Positions 63,893 to 64,000 of a DNA stretch of 64,000 nucleotides are shown one piece after another. Numbering within the stretch: the stretch's first letter is position 1; every line of letters begins with the position of its first letter. Under the pieces are notes generated by a model, which worked only from the letters and a program-made list of their open reading frames with translations, searched no databases and was not told where the DNA came from. The stretch comes from Novosphingobium sp. 32-60-15 (GTDB lineage Bacteria > Pseudomonadota > Alphaproteobacteria > Sphingomonadales > Sphingomonadaceae): the NCBI RefSeq assembly GCF_002280675.1, contig NZ_NCEN01000009.1:1-64000 (forward strand). The letters are read 5' to 3'. The translations under genes and the position numbers were made by a program.

Positions 63893-64000
63893 TTAGCGGA
63901 CGGTAAAGGTAAACTTGCCTTCAACGCGATGCTGATCGCTGGCCACAGCATGCCATTGAAGATCGTACGTTCCCGCAGGCAGGGCGCGCGGCAGGGTGAC
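63893..64000 (-). CDS. CopC-like protein, C-terminal end (partial)
   Basis: The last 35 codons before the TAA at 63893-63895 read LPAGTYDLQWHAVASDQHR and end FTFTV, which matches the C-terminal strand pattern of CopC-domain copper-binding proteins. The rest lies outside the window. Confidence 0.7.
   Translation of the reverse strand, partial: VTLPRALPAGTYDLQWHAVASDQHRVEGKFTFTVR

Overview
The window looks like a chromosomal segment from an alphaproteobacterium of the order Sphingomonadales (Novosphingobium/Sphingobium/Erythrobacter type). This is inferred from the high GC content, the order chvI-chvG-hprK-rapZ-EIIA-HPr beside pckA, hisG-hisD-nusB, a COQ9-family protein, and the style of the aromatic-catabolism genes. 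It was read by eye only, with no database search. No rRNA, tRNA, CRISPR array, origin or intact insertion sequence was seen; only the last codons of an IS5-type transposase lie at the left edge.

Layout. (1) 0-16 kb is mostly housekeeping: an MCE/Mla-type lipid transport operon (minus strand), valS, queE, ssb, feoAB, a COQ9-like gene, an ankyrin protein, an Sco protein, a YcgN-like protein, a YgjP-like metallopeptidase, ribD and ribE. (2) 16-41 kb is an accessory catabolic region whose families match breakdown of lignin-derived methoxylated aromatics. It holds a LigM/DesA-like tetrahydrofolate-dependent O-demethylase with metF and purU, a LigF-like glutathione transferase, a translationally coupled pair of further glutathione transferases, two quinohaemoprotein alcohol dehydrogenases, an aldehyde dehydrogenase, an acyl-CoA synthetase, a CouO-like amidohydrolase, and a vanillyl-alcohol-oxidase-type flavoprotein with its own cytochrome c. 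Two alpha/beta hydrolases, SDRs, SnoaL/NTF2-like proteins and a DUF3237 protein complete it. (3) 41-50 kb returns to housekeeping: cobS, an MDR oxidoreductase, truA, fmt, recR, def, rmuC, two lipoproteins and a TrmH-type RNA methyltransferase. (4) 50-57 kb is the regulatory phosphotransferase/ChvG-ChvI block beside pckA, followed by an FHA-adenylate cyclase. (5) 57-64 kb carries a DnaJ-domain protein, bolA, a NUDIX hydrolase, an epoxide-hydrolase-like protein, hisG-hisD-nusB, fghA, a VOC protein and the end of a CopC-like gene.

How the genes may work together. The catabolic genes suggest a route in which ether-linked or 4-alkylated guaiacyl compounds are attacked by glutathione transferases and/or the flavocytochrome. 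Side-chain alcohols would be oxidised in the periplasm by PQQ enzymes and then by the aldehyde dehydrogenase. Side chains would be activated to CoA esters and shortened by the SDR and amidohydrolase. The methoxyl carbon would be removed to tetrahydrofolate and drained through MetF and PurU. This is inference from families and gene order. The best direct evidence that three of these operons form one regulon is a near-identical palindrome (TTGTATG-5 bp-CATACAA, or a close variant) 38-46 bp upstream of three start codons. No transcription factor or transporter gene is present between 16 and 41 kb, so both must be encoded elsewhere.

Intergenic space is rich in short dispersed inverted repeats of at least four families. 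No gene-free stretch exceeds about 300 bases once likely start codons are corrected.
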